From: JADFOI01 sp965218935
Lineage (GTDB): Bacteria; Acidobacteriota; UBA6911; RPQK01; JADFOI01
Assembly (NCBI GenBank): GCA_965218935.1
Contig: CBDCMH010000011.1
Location: forward strand, 310,001 to 374,000
Length of the DNA: 64,000 nt
Direction of reading: 5' to 3'
The position numbers were made by a program, and so were the translations under genes. This document shows positions 7,934 to 16,354 of the stretch, in pieces (the first letter of the stretch is position 1; every line of letters starts with the position of its first letter). A model generated the notes under the pieces. That model made no database searches and was not told where the DNA came from. It saw nothing but the letters and a program-made list of their open reading frames with translations.

Positions 7934-8575
7934 ATGAACCTTCCAAACTCGTTGACCGTAACTCGGATTTTTCTGATTCCTTTGCTGGTCGTCGTCCTGT
8001 TGACCGGACGCTTTGCAGACCGTGAACTCCTGGGGTTTATTGTCTTTGTCATCGCGGCTCTGACCGATTATTTCGATGGTTATTTGGCCCGTAAGCGAAA
8101 ACAGGTGACGACCCTCGGCAAGCTCCTGGACCCGATTGCCGATAAGCTGTTGATATCCGCTGCTTTTATCTCCCTCGTTGAACTGGGTATCGCCCCCGCC
8201 TGGATGGTGGTGATCATCGTGGGCAGAGAATTTGCCGTCACAGGCTTGCGCAGCATTGCATCGGCTGAAGGTTTCACCATTGATGCCTCCAAACTCGGAA
8301 AATCAAAGATGGCCAGTCAGGTGGTGTGCGTGGGCTGCTTGATCCTGGGATGGCGTTTTCCTGATACCGTTTTCAACGCTACAGGCAAAGTTTTCCTGTG
8401 GGTGGTGGTCGTGCTGGCCATCGTCTCCATGATCCAGTACTTTAGAACATTCTGGAGCCAGATCGACGAAAGTATCAAATATCGCAAACGCCACGCCTCC
8501 CGACGCCCCATTCGAATTCTGCGAAGGCGCCGCAAAGGCTTGAGTGCACTGATCAACTCGGAAAAGGCATCTTGA
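7934..8575 (+). CDS. pgsA: CDP-diacylglycerol--glycerol-3-phosphate 3-phosphatidyltransferase
   Basis: Integral membrane enzyme making phosphatidylglycerol phosphate from CDP-diacylglycerol. The N-terminus NLPNSLTVTRIFLIPLLVV is typical of PgsA. The CDP-alcohol phosphotransferase motif D-x2-D-G-x2-A-R-x8-G-x3-D-x3-D is present as DYFDGYLARKR through LDPIADK at about residues 44-72. Several hydrophobic segments follow, and the C-terminus is very basic. The ATG at 7934 is chosen over an upstream extension that is read from a repeat array. The 213-residue length is slightly above the family norm because of the basic tail. Confidence 0.92.
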   Translation: MNLPNSLTVTRIFLIPLLVVVLLTGRFADRELLGFIVFVIAALTDYFDGYLARKRKQVTTLGKLLDPIADKLLISAAFISLVELGIAPAWMVVIIVGREFAVTGLRSIASAEGFTIDASKLGKSKMASQVVCVGCLILGWRFPDTVFNATGKVFLWVVVVLAIVSMIQYFRTFWSQIDESIKYRKRHASRRPIRILRRRRKGLSALINSEKAS

Positions 8576-8600
8576 ACGAGTGCGGATCAAGCTCGGCTGA

Positions 8601-10076
8601 ATGACAAATCTTTGCCTCACGCTGGCAGAGCCTTCCTCTGCCGCTTTAAATCAGAAACTCGCCCAATACACAGGGCAGGTTCGCTACATTGAGGTTCGCT
8701 TAGATTACCTGGCGGAGCCACGGGTACCCGCAGTCCAAGCGGGCCAGGGTACTGACTTCATCGCCACTTGTCGTCCCCCACGCGAGGGAGGCCGTTACCG
8801 AGGAGAAGAACAAGATCGACTGGACCTGCTGCAAAAGGCTGCCCACTCAGGCTTCTCATGGGTGGATCTGGAGCATGATGTCCAGCAGAATCCAACTCTT
8901 CCCTCTTCCACTCGTATCGTGAGATCCTACCATTGCTTTGACCGTTTCCCCGAAGACTTGTCCTCTCGATTTCAGAGCATGAGAGAAACAGGCGGGGATG
9001 TGATCAAGCTGGCCGTCTCCGTCACCACCACACAACAATTGGCCACATTACTCGAGTGGATGGAATCTACCCTGGAGGCCACTCCCTGCGTCATCGTCGG
9101 GATGGGGGATCTGGGTCAACCCTCCCGCTTGCTGGGAGGATTCTTGGGAAACAGCTGGACTTACGTGGCGGAAGACGAGAACAGTAAGGTGGCTCCCGGT
9201 CAACTCACCTTGGGAAAAGCCACACAATGCTACCGACTGCCCAACTGGACGAGTCCACCCGCTCTTTATGGTTTGTTGGGAAATCCGATAGCACACTCGC
9301 TGTCACCAGATATCCACAACCAGCTCTTTCAACACTGCCAATTGGAGAAGGTCTATCTTCCTTTCCCACTTGACGATGTCGGGGTCTGGTTTGACTACAT
9401 CGGGAAGAGCCGACTTTGCTTCCAGGGATTTAGTGTGACGCTACCCTTTAAGACCGACGTTCTGGAAGTCGTTCAGCTAAAGACGTCTCCCGTTGATTCC
9501 CTGAACACCTTAGCGAAAAGGGGCTCCCAGTGGGAGGGTCTAAACACCGACTACCCGGGCTTTCTCCATGCACTAAAGACCTACGGCTCCTTGAAGGGCA
9601 AGACAGCGGTGGTTTTGGGAAACGGCGGTGTTGCCCACACAGTAGTGAAAGCGCTTCAGGACCAGGGAACAGAAGTGACCGTGGTTGGACGGAATCGGAA
9701 TAAGGTGTCCCACTTCGCCAAACGGTATGGTTGCCACTATGCCTTGTTTTCTGATCTGCCCATGGCTGCTGATCTCTGTGTCAATGCTACTCCCGTTGGG
9801 CAGTTCCCCAATATCAAGGATTCTCCGTTAACGGAAGATCAACTCGACTTTGAACTGATCTATGACCTGGTTTATCGCCCCCAGCAAACTCAATTGCTGG
9901 AGCTGGCGCGCCGCCGAGGACTGAAAACCATTTCGGGAATGGAAATGTTTGTCGAACAGGCAGCTCTTCAATTTGCTGCCTGGACTGGCCTTTCTCCCCA
10001 GCGGCAAATGCTGAGGGAGATCATCGGAAAGCAACTGGGGGCAACCGACAGCTGCCAGCTGCCAGGTGACAGGTGA
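8601..10076 (+). CDS. aroDE: bifunctional 3-dehydroquinate dehydratase / shikimate dehydrogenase
   Basis: Fusion of two consecutive shikimate-pathway enzymes. Residues about 1-215 are a type I dehydroquinase: EVRLD, ATCRPPREGG, the catalytic His in RSYHCF and the Schiff-base Lys in DVIKLAVS. From about residue 220 follows shikimate dehydrogenase: LLGNPIAHSLSPDIHN, the catalytic Lys in TLPFK, NTDYPGF and the NADP loop VVLGNGGVAHTV. AroDE fusions are known from plants and several bacterial phyla. The last residues (SCQLPGDR) are read from a heptamer array that continues past the stop toward thrB. Confidence 0.95.
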   Translation: MTNLCLTLAEPSSAALNQKLAQYTGQVRYIEVRLDYLAEPRVPAVQAGQGTDFIATCRPPREGGRYRGEEQDRLDLLQKAAHSGFSWVDLEHDVQQNPTLPSSTRIVRSYHCFDRFPEDLSSRFQSMRETGGDVIKLAVSVTTTQQLATLLEWMESTLEATPCVIVGMGDLGQPSRLLGGFLGNSWTYVAEDENSKVAPGQLTLGKATQCYRLPNWTSPPALYGLLGNPIAHSLSPDIHNQLFQHCQLEKVYLPFPLDDVGVWFDYIGKSRLCFQGFSVTLPFKTDVLEVVQLKTSPVDSLNTLAKRGSQWEGLNTDYPGFLHALKTYGSLKGKTAVVLGNGGVAHTVVKALQDQGTEVTVVGRNRNKVSHFAKRYGCHYALFSDLPMAADLCVNATPVGQFPNIKDSPLTEDQLDFELIYDLVYRPQQTQLLELARRRGLKTISGMEMFVEQAALQFAAWTGLSPQRQMLREIIGKQLGATDSCQLPGDR

Positions 10077-10099
10077 CAGGTGAGAAAATGACAAATGAC
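10048..10099. repeat. CAGGTGA/CAGCTGC heptamer array
   Basis: Units CAGCTGC, CAGCTGC, CAGGTGA, CAGGTGA, CAGGTGA, then degenerate AAATGA units. The array spans the end of aroDE, its stop codon, the gap and the first codons of thrB. Confidence 0.7.
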
Positions 10100-11045
10100 T
10101 AGGATAAGCGAGCCTTTCTCCGTTCGTGTTCCGGCCAGCACCAGTAATCTAGGATCCGGTTTTGATACCGTTTCTGCGGCCTTAAGTCTCTATTTGACCG
10201 TTCAGGTAGAGCCCACGGATGGGAAGCAGATCGAGTGGGATCAAGGAGTGGATTCCGGTTCCTCTTTCTCAGAGAAGGATAATCTGATTTCTCGGTCCAT
10301 GCATGAAGCCTTTTCGCTTCTCGGAGTCCAACCGCCTGGGCTGCGAATCAGTATGGACAATCCAGTCCCACTCAAGCGGGGGCTGGGAAGCAGTGCCGCC
10401 GCCATCATAGCGGGTATCAAAATAGCGGAAGCGATCAGTGGTTCTGATTTCGACACAGAACAGATCTTCCAGGTCGCCTATCCGCTCGAGGGCCATCCCG
10501 ATAACCTCGCCGCCAGCCTCCTGGGCGGTTGGGTTTTGTCGTGGGTAAGCGATGACCGAATGGAGGCTGAAAAGCTCCTCTCTGCCTTATCCTGCCGGTT
10601 TGTCCTGGCGATTCCCGAGACCACCATCTCCACACGTGAGGCCCGAACCATCCTGCCCCAAAAGTATTCTCTTCAAGATGCGACCTACAATGTGCAGCGC
10701 TGTGCTCTGTTGATTCACGCATTGAACAGCGGGCGCAAGGATCTGCTGCGTGAGGCCACTTCTGACCGTCTTCATCAGCCGTTTCGCGCACAGCTAGTCC
10801 CGGGGATGAAACATCTGCTCGACCTCGAAAATCTTGACCCGGAGTTATCCGCCTCCCTCTTGGGGGTTTCCATCAGCGGCTCTGGCTCGGCCGCGATCGC
10901 ACTGGTTGATGACCACGAGGAAGAGATCGGACGCTGGATGCTCGAAACTTTTTCGGCTCAGGACACCCAGGCCAGTTCTCGAGTATTCGATCTTGATACA
11001 GTGGGCGCCCGGGTGCTTCCTCACGGTGATACAATCAAACCATGA
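10095..11045 (+). CDS. thrB: homoserine kinase
   Basis: GHMP-family kinase that phosphorylates homoserine in threonine biosynthesis. The N-terminal VRVPASTSNLGSGFDTVSAA and the ATP-binding loop KRGLGSSAAAIIAGI (about residues 94-108) are diagnostic, and the C-terminal SISGSGSAAIAL matches the third GHMP motif. At 316 residues it has normal length. No clean ribosome-binding site is seen because a repeat array fills the upstream gap. Its stop overlaps the next ATG by four bases. Confidence 0.95.
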   Translation: MTRISEPFSVRVPASTSNLGSGFDTVSAALSLYLTVQVEPTDGKQIEWDQGVDSGSSFSEKDNLISRSMHEAFSLLGVQPPGLRISMDNPVPLKRGLGSSAAAIIAGIKIAEAISGSDFDTEQIFQVAYPLEGHPDNLAASLLGGWVLSWVSDDRMEAEKLLSALSCRFVLAIPETTISTREARTILPQKYSLQDATYNVQRCALLIHALNSGRKDLLREATSDRLHQPFRAQLVPGMKHLLDLENLDPELSASLLGVSISGSGSAAIALVDDHEEEIGRWMLETFSAQDTQASSRVFDLDTVGARVLPHGDTIKP

Positions 11046-12058
11046 CCGATCGATACTCCCGCCAGATTCTCTTTCCCGCCATCGGAGAAGCAGGACAGAA
11101 AAGGATTAGGACGTCCAAAGTCGTACTCGTCGGCTGCGGAGCCCTGGGTACGGTCAGCTCAGAGATGTTGACCAGGGCAGGCATCGGTAAACTGACATTG
11201 ATCGACCGCGACTTTGTCGAGGAGAGCAATCTTCAGCGACAGAGTCTCTTTACTGAAGAAGACGCTCACCAGGGACTTCCCAAAGCAGCCGTTGCCGAAA
11301 GAGAGCTCCGTGCCATCAATTCCGATGTAGAAGTCGAGGGAGTGATCGAAGATGTCACCTGGAAGAATATCGAGAGGGTGTGCAAAGACACTGACCTGAT
11401 CGTGGATGGGACGGACAACTTTGAAACCCGCTTTCTGATTAATGATTTCGCGGTTAAGCAAGAAATCCCGTGGGTCTATGGAGCCTGCGTGGGGAGTTAT
11501 GGAGTGGCCTTTGCTTTCCAGCCAAACCTTTCGGCCTGTCTTCAATGTCTGTTCGAGCAACCCACGGACGTAGGAACTACAGAAACCTGCGACACCTCTG
11601 GAATCCTTGCTCCTGTCGTGCATGTCATCGCGGGCTTTCAGGTTGCCCAGGGAATGAAAATTTTAGTTGGAGAGTCTCCTCCTCAAGAGATTCTCCAGAT
11701 TGATGTCTGGACCGGGACCTGGCAAACGATACCCGCCAAGAGGGCACGCAGCGAGCAGTGCCGGTGTTGCGGGCAACATCAATTCGAGTTTCTGGAAGGG
11801 CAGGAAAATGCGCGGCTTACACGTCTGTGCGGTCGCAATGCGGTTCAAATATCCCCTCCCCGCCCAACCCGTTCTGACTTCCACCAAATCTCGAAACGTC
11901 TGGATAAGAGTGTAAAAATAGACCTCAATGAATATCTGTTGAGAATTCGAGTCGAGGGATACGAGATTGCCTTGTTTGCCGATGGGCGCTCCATCATTCG
12001 AGGAACCGACGACTTCAGCGAGGCTCGTGCCCTCTACGCCAAATATATCGGTAACTGA
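11042..12058 (+). CDS. ThiF/MoeB-family E1-like adenylyltransferase
   Basis: Enzyme that adenylates the C-terminal glycine of a small sulfur-carrier protein (ThiS, MoaD or similar). RYSRQILFPAIGEAGQ and the nucleotide loop VGCGALG at about residues 31-37 mark the family; the zinc pairs CLQC (about 168) and CRCC (about 239) are present, as is ETCDTSG with the candidate catalytic Cys near 182. A C-terminal extension of about 75 residues beginning LCGRNAVQI resembles that of ThiF proteins in other phyla; it is not a rhodanese domain. No carrier gene is nearby, so thiamine and molybdopterin roles cannot be separated. Confidence 0.85.
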   Translation: MTDRYSRQILFPAIGEAGQKRIRTSKVVLVGCGALGTVSSEMLTRAGIGKLTLIDRDFVEESNLQRQSLFTEEDAHQGLPKAAVAERELRAINSDVEVEGVIEDVTWKNIERVCKDTDLIVDGTDNFETRFLINDFAVKQEIPWVYGACVGSYGVAFAFQPNLSACLQCLFEQPTDVGTTETCDTSGILAPVVHVIAGFQVAQGMKILVGESPPQEILQIDVWTGTWQTIPAKRARSEQCRCCGQHQFEFLEGQENARLTRLCGRNAVQISPPRPTRSDFHQISKRLDKSVKIDLNEYLLRIRVEGYEIALFADGRSIIRGTDDFSEARALYAKYIGN

Positions 12059-12088
12059 GTTACGGTAGACTGGGTATAACTGATAGCC

Positions 12089-12094
12089 TATACT
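12089..12094 (+). promoter_or_regulatory. putative -10 box
   Basis: TATACT at 12089-12094 with TAGACT at 12066-12071, 17 bases apart, lies upstream of the exported-protein gene whose ATG is at 12107. The expected leader would be only about six bases. Confidence 0.4.
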
Positions 12095-12106
12095 GAATTT
12101 AACGAC

Positions 12107-12877
12107 ATGAGAAGATCTCTAGTAACCTTATTTCTGTTTTCAGTTGTAAGCTGTAAGCTGTCAGCCCTTTGGGCCGAGCAAGCCGCCAAAGCCCGTGAAG
12201 TCATCGCAGCCTCCATTGAGGCGATGGGAGGAAAAAACTACCTGGAGGCCAAGAGTTATCACAAAGTCGGGCGATACTTTATGTTCGACGATAGGGGTAA
12301 CAGAGGTTTCACTTCTTTCATGGACTGGACGGTCTTTGAACCTATCAAATCGCGCTTCCAATTAGGGAAGGATAAGCGTCGACAAGTACAGATCTACAAT
12401 CTGGAAATCGGAAAAGGGTGGACCCTGGAGGGAAAGAGCTCTGTGGAAGAGATTCCTGAAGAAGAGATCAAAGAATTTGAAAAGGGTGTCCAGGGGGACA
12501 TCGATATTCTCCTCAGGGATCGCTTGGATGAAGAGGGCATGAATCTTTTCTACTATGGCCCGGATGAAGTTTCCGGTTCAGGTGAGTACGAAGCCGTGGA
12601 CTTTCTCGATGCCTCCAACAAATCGGTGGTGATTTTCTTCGACTTGGAGAGCCATTTGCCTTCGAAAATGGAGACACACGTCATCAACAAGCTGGGGGTT
12701 CGGCGAAAGCAGGAAACGGAATTTACAAATTGGCATACCATTCAGGGAGTTCACACCCCGCTGCGCAGCGACCACTACACGGACGGGGAGATGTCCAGAC
12801 AGATTTTCATCGAAGAGATTACCTTTAATGGGGACATCCCTCCCGAATTCTTCCTTGAACCGGTTCTGGAAAAGTAG
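12107..12877 (+). CDS. exported protein of unknown function (LolA-like fold possible)
   Basis: A 256-residue protein with an N-terminal hydrophobic segment ending in SALWAEQA, consistent with a signal peptide. The mature part starts AAKAREVIAASIEAMGG, a pattern common in bacterial exported proteins that resemble outer-membrane lipoprotein-sorting domains; the rest is beta-rich and acidic, with no catalytic motif I recognise. The signal-peptide stretch SVVSCKLSA is encoded by a heptamer array (TTGTAAG CTGTAAG CTGTCAG), so the repeat has become part of the coding sequence. It stands alone between the ThiF-like gene and lpxC. Confidence 0.7.
   Translation: MRRSLVTLFLFSVVSCKLSALWAEQAAKAREVIAASIEAMGGKNYLEAKSYHKVGRYFMFDDRGNRGFTSFMDWTVFEPIKSRFQLGKDKRRQVQIYNLEIGKGWTLEGKSSVEEIPEEEIKEFEKGVQGDIDILLRDRLDEEGMNLFYYGPDEVSGSGEYEAVDFLDASNKSVVIFFDLESHLPSKMETHVINKLGVRRKQETEFTNWHTIQGVHTPLRSDHYTDGEMSRQIFIEEITFNGDIPPEFFLEPVLEK
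12131..12166. repeat. heptamer array inside a signal-peptide coding region
   Basis: TTTTCAG, TTGTAAG, CTGTAAG, CTGTCAG, in frame with the exported protein at 12107. It falls in codons 9-20, within the hydrophobic leader. Confidence 0.65.
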
Positions 12878-12883
12878 TGGGAA

Positions 12884-12920
12884 CGCCTGACCCCCTGACC
12901 ACCCTGACCTCCTGACCTGA
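12884..12920. repeat. CTGACC octamer array
   Basis: CTGACCCC, CTGACCACC, CTGACCTC, CTGACCTG begin seven bases after the stop of the exported-protein gene. Together with the element at 12990 this fills much of the 368-base gap before lpxC. Confidence 0.65.
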
Positions 12921-12989
12921 AGAGATCCCGTCTGTGATACGCGGACTGTCTCTTTCAGGCAACAGTTTCGTGTCAAACCGTTACAATCC

Positions 12990-13169
12990 AGCCCGGATTT
13001 TGCATAGGTTCTCGTCACGAAGTGACGAAAGCGCCGACCTGACAAGGCGCGCGACAGAGGCCCCCGCAAACGTACTCTCTGCAGTACGTTGAGGAGGCCG
13101 AACGAGCGAAACACAGGCAGGGCGGATGATTTCGTCGCTGTAGTAGAGAATTTATGCATAGTCCGGGCT
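12990..13169. repeat. palindromic element, full copy 1
   Basis: A 180-bp element with inverted ends AGCCCGGA...TCCGGGCT. TGCATA lies near both ends and the inner arms pair (AGTGACGAAA with TTTCGTCGCT); a side hairpin CGTACT/AGTACG sits at 13070-13087. It is highly similar to the copy at 36318. There is no transposase inside, and both strands can form a long hairpin. It could be a MITE or a structured transcript element. Confidence 0.8.
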
Positions 13170-13245
13170 AGAGCGCGTTTTCACTGTAAATGTCCGTGGG
13201 TGCTCTGTTTTGATCTTTGGATCGATTCTTGCGTAAAGGCTTCCC

Positions 13246-14127
13246 GTGCAAGCGACCATCAAGAATCCTGTCCAAATTTCCGGAATCGGCCTTCACACTG
13301 GCTGCCAAGTATCCTTGGAATTACACCCTGCACCGGCGGACACCGGAATCATCTTCAGACGCGTGGATCTTCAAGGGTTCGAAATCGAGGCATTACGCAA
13401 GCGGGTCTCACGTGTTGTACTGGCTACGACCTTGATGAAGAAGGGCGTGATGCTCTCGACCGTGGAACACGTCCTGTCTGCACTGTACGGTCTCAGTCTC
13501 GACAACCTGTACATTGATATCAGTTCTCTAGAAGTCCCCATCTTGGATGGCTCTGCGCTTCCGTTTGTGGAGATGGTCCAGAAGGCGGGGATTCAGAAAC
13601 AAGAGAAGGGCCAGACCTTCCTGAAGGTCCAAAAACCCTTTCGTTTGCAGGAGGGAAATAAATTTATTTCGATTGAACCCTCTTCAACTTTTCGAATCTC
13701 CTATGAAATCGATTTTGCCCATCCCGCCATCGGGCATCAGGTCCTGGACCTGGAGATGACCTCCGAGACATACGCTAAAGAGATCGCTTTCGCGAGAACC
13801 TTCGGTTTCCGTTCGGAAGTCGAGGAACTGCGTAGAAAGGGACTGATTCGAGGCGGATCCTTCGAGAATGCCGTAGTTTTGAGCGAGACGGAAATCATGA
13901 ATGGACCGCTGCGCTCTCCAGACGAGTTTGTCCGGCACAAAACGCTTGATCTGATTGGCGACATCTCCCTGTGCGGCTATCCCCTTATTGGACACATTAA
14001 GGCTCACAGGGCCGGTCACGCTCTGCACACCGACCTGGCAACGGCCCTGGTACGCGACCCCACGCTGTGCCGCAAGGTCAAGGGACCGGATCTTCTCCAA
14101 GTGGAGAACTCCCGCCTCAGCGCCTGA
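13246..14127 (+). CDS. lpxC: UDP-3-O-acyl-N-acetylglucosamine deacetylase
   Basis: Zinc enzyme for the committed step of lipid A synthesis, so the host probably has a lipopolysaccharide outer membrane. The N-terminal QISGIGLHTG, EHVLSALYGLSLDN with a zinc-binding His, HKTLDLIGDISL with zinc-binding His and Asp, and GHIKAHRAGHALH with the catalytic His are all present. It has 293 residues, slightly under the usual 300. The start is GTG at 13246. The C-terminus (SA, TGA, CC) again resembles a CTGACC unit, though only one unit is present. Confidence 0.96.
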   Translation: MQATIKNPVQISGIGLHTGCQVSLELHPAPADTGIIFRRVDLQGFEIEALRKRVSRVVLATTLMKKGVMLSTVEHVLSALYGLSLDNLYIDISSLEVPILDGSALPFVEMVQKAGIQKQEKGQTFLKVQKPFRLQEGNKFISIEPSSTFRISYEIDFAHPAIGHQVLDLEMTSETYAKEIAFARTFGFRSEVEELRRKGLIRGGSFENAVVLSETEIMNGPLRSPDEFVRHKTLDLIGDISLCGYPLIGHIKAHRAGHALHTDLATALVRDPTLCRKVKGPDLLQVENSRLSA

Positions 14128-14148
14128 CCACAGCCCCCTGTCTCCTGC

Positions 14149-14154
14149 TATAAT
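14149..14154 (+). promoter_or_regulatory. putative -10 box of the amidase operon (leaderless type)
   Basis: TATAAT ends eight bases before the amidase ATG at 14163. The only -35-like sequence is a weak CTGACC 19 bases upstream. A transcript starting here would lack a ribosome-binding site. Confidence 0.45.
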
Positions 14155-14162
14155 TCCAACTG

Positions 14163-15731
14163 ATGAACCTAGCATGGAGACACTTCCTGGCTGGCTGCTG
14201 TGTGTTTTGCCTCGTCCCATTAATCACAGCGGGAGCCCCACTCTCGCCTCAGGCGGCCACCGCATCCGGAGATCTTGAAGTCTGGATCGGCCAGAACAAG
14301 CGCACCATCAACTCCTACCTACGGGAACGTCAGACCTATTACCCACTGAAAGACTTCGCCGATATCGTTGGGTTGGATCTGGTGGAAAACGGGGAAGTCT
14401 TAACGATCACAGGTTCCCGTGGAAACTTGCAGTTGGTGAACGGGCGCCCCCTGGTGAGGTTCGACGTCGAGTACATCCTTTTGGGGGCACCTGCCTGGAA
14501 AAGAGCACCCAACGACTGGTATGTGAGTGAAGATTTCCTGTCCAAAGCATTGCCCCTGTTGGTCAACCGCAGGTTTGGTAAGGTGTCTGACAAACAGTAT
14601 CGGGTAGAGGCACTGGCGGAAAATCCCGTCCAAGTCAGCGTGAGCAATTATCCGGATCGTGTAAGAGTTGTTTTCCAATCCAGTCTCAATGCTCCCATTC
14701 AAGTCCGAGAATTCAAGGATTACATTCAGGTCGCTTTCGACGAGTTCCTGGTTCGGCCGGAGTTTTCTCCGATTCCCCCGGACCGGCGTCTGGTTTCTTC
14801 CGTGGACTTCGACTCCAGCAATGTTTACGGAACCTTCCGTATTCAAAAAGGCGATCTTTATCACAACTTCCGGCAACTTAGCCTGACGGCTCCGGTCAGA
14901 AAGGTTGTTGATGTTTACGGCCCCTCCACCATGTCGAATTTACGATCTAACAACGAGCCCGATTTTCCGGAGACCCTTTCTGGGGGAGCAACACCTCCGC
15001 CTCCGGACACCGTAAGAGAAGCTCCAGTACCTTCCCTGCAAGGGCTGGAAAATCTCATCACGATCGATCCGGGCCATGGAGGAGAGGATTTCGGAGTGAA
15101 CTCCCCAGAAGGAATCGCAGAAAAACACTTGACTCTGCGTATTGCCAGGCGCATCGGAAACTTGCTCGCGGAAAGCGGACATCAAGGCATGCTGACTCGC
15201 ACTCGAGATGTTGAATTAGCGGTTGAGCAGAGAGGGTCGGTGGGGAATTATTATAGCTCCCAGGTCTATCTCAGCATTCATGTGGGAGGCTCGCCGTCTC
15301 CCCGAACGCGTGGGCCTGTGGTCTACCTGCACAAGTATTCACAAAATGAAGAACCACTGACTACGGTCCCCAACCGGGAGACGGCATCATTTTTCTCGCC
15401 AAGACCATCACCCTCGCCAACGTTTGAGGACAGCGATAGGCTCGTTCGTTGGGAAGAGGGCCAGAAAAGATATCTCAGTTCGAGCCGTGAACTTGCGGAG
15501 GTGCTTCAGAAGGAACTTAATCTGCTTTGGGAAGTCGAAAACAGAGTGGCCGAAATTCCGCTGGCTGTCTTGGCTCCCGTCACGGCACCGGCAGTGCTGA
15601 TCGAAATGGGGTTTCTGACCAATCCTGAGGATTACCATAGACTCAGCTCAATGGAGTTCCAGGATCAGGTTGCCCGCACCATAACTTCCGCAGTGGACAC
15701 CTTCCTCCAGCGGAGGAACCTGATTGAATAA
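14163..15731 (+). CDS. N-acetylmuramoyl-L-alanine amidase (Amidase_3)
   Basis: Zinc amidase that cleaves stem peptides from peptidoglycan, typically in cell separation. A signal peptide (residues 1-25) is followed by a beta-rich region with a hydrolase-associated AMIN-like part (VQVSVSNYPDRVRVVFQS). The catalytic domain starts near residue 299 with ITIDPGHGGED (zinc His), continues through the zinc His in YLSIHVGG (about 370) and ends with LIEMGFLTNPED carrying the catalytic Glu. The 522-residue length fits AmiC-like proteins with an N-terminal targeting region. It overlaps the next gene and heads an amidase-gerMN-rph-rdgB set. Confidence 0.92.
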   Translation: MNLAWRHFLAGCCVFCLVPLITAGAPLSPQAATASGDLEVWIGQNKRTINSYLRERQTYYPLKDFADIVGLDLVENGEVLTITGSRGNLQLVNGRPLVRFDVEYILLGAPAWKRAPNDWYVSEDFLSKALPLLVNRRFGKVSDKQYRVEALAENPVQVSVSNYPDRVRVVFQSSLNAPIQVREFKDYIQVAFDEFLVRPEFSPIPPDRRLVSSVDFDSSNVYGTFRIQKGDLYHNFRQLSLTAPVRKVVDVYGPSTMSNLRSNNEPDFPETLSGGATPPPPDTVREAPVPSLQGLENLITIDPGHGGEDFGVNSPEGIAEKHLTLRIARRIGNLLAESGHQGMLTRTRDVELAVEQRGSVGNYYSSQVYLSIHVGGSPSPRTRGPVVYLHKYSQNEEPLTTVPNRETASFFSPRPSPSPTFEDSDRLVRWEEGQKRYLSSSRELAEVLQKELNLLWEVENRVAEIPLAVLAPVTAPAVLIEMGFLTNPEDYHRLSSMEFQDQVARTITSAVDTFLQRRNLIE

Positions 15732-16353
15732 GGAAAAGACCATCCTGAGCTCCAGAATGAGCCAGGTAACGAAGGAACATCGAACCATCCTCATCGCATT
15801 GGCTCTGGTTTTCCTGGTCGTCATGGTTACTCTTTACCTCTACAATATCGAGCGCCAGCATCAGGAGGATGTGAGAAACGTCGATCAGAACAGGCTCGAT
15901 GTCGAATCGAACGCTTTGGAGGCACGCAGCTCCGGCGAACTGGCCATCAAACTACACTTTTATCAGCCCGGGGTCATGGCTCCCCATCCGGACCTGCTGA
16001 CTTCTGAGACACGATCCATATTCCTGACCGAAGACATTATCCTCACTGCACGTCAGATCGTCCGTGAAGTCCTCAAAGGTCCCTCCACAAAGGAAGGCTT
16101 TCAAGTCTTTTCTGAACGGGCCAAACTGCGACAGGTTTACTTACTGGAGGACGGAACTGCCCTTGTGGATCTGTCGCAGGAGGTCATCTATCCGGCGGTC
16201 GGGGGTGTAGCGGCCGAGCTTTCCGCCCTCTACTCGATTACTCGATCACTGATCGAAAATATCCAGGAAATCAAACAGATTAGATTTCTGGTTGAAGGAG
16301 TGGAACGTCCCACTTTGGCCGGACATGTTTCCATTCGGGAACCCTTTATGTAG
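15724..16353 (+). CDS. GerMN-domain membrane-anchored protein
   Basis: A transmembrane helix at about residues 21-40 (ILIALALVFLVVMVTLYLY) precedes an extracytoplasmic domain with the GerMN pattern: TARQIVREVLKGPS, then YLLEDGTALVDLSQEV and AELSALYSITRSLIE. GerMN domains occur in spore-germination GerM and in many non-sporulating bacteria next to amidases; the biochemical role is unclear, with a link to peptidoglycan suspected from context. The TTG at 15724 overlaps the amidase stop; an ATG at 15757 is an alternative start that would keep the helix. Its stop codon is one base before the rph start. Confidence 0.8.
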   Translation: MNKEKTILSSRMSQVTKEHRTILIALALVFLVVMVTLYLYNIERQHQEDVRNVDQNRLDVESNALEARSSGELAIKLHFYQPGVMAPHPDLLTSETRSIFLTEDIILTARQIVREVLKGPSTKEGFQVFSERAKLRQVYLLEDGTALVDLSQEVIYPAVGGVAAELSALYSITRSLIENIQEIKQIRFLVEGVERPTLAGHVSIREPFM

Positions 16354-16354
16354 A

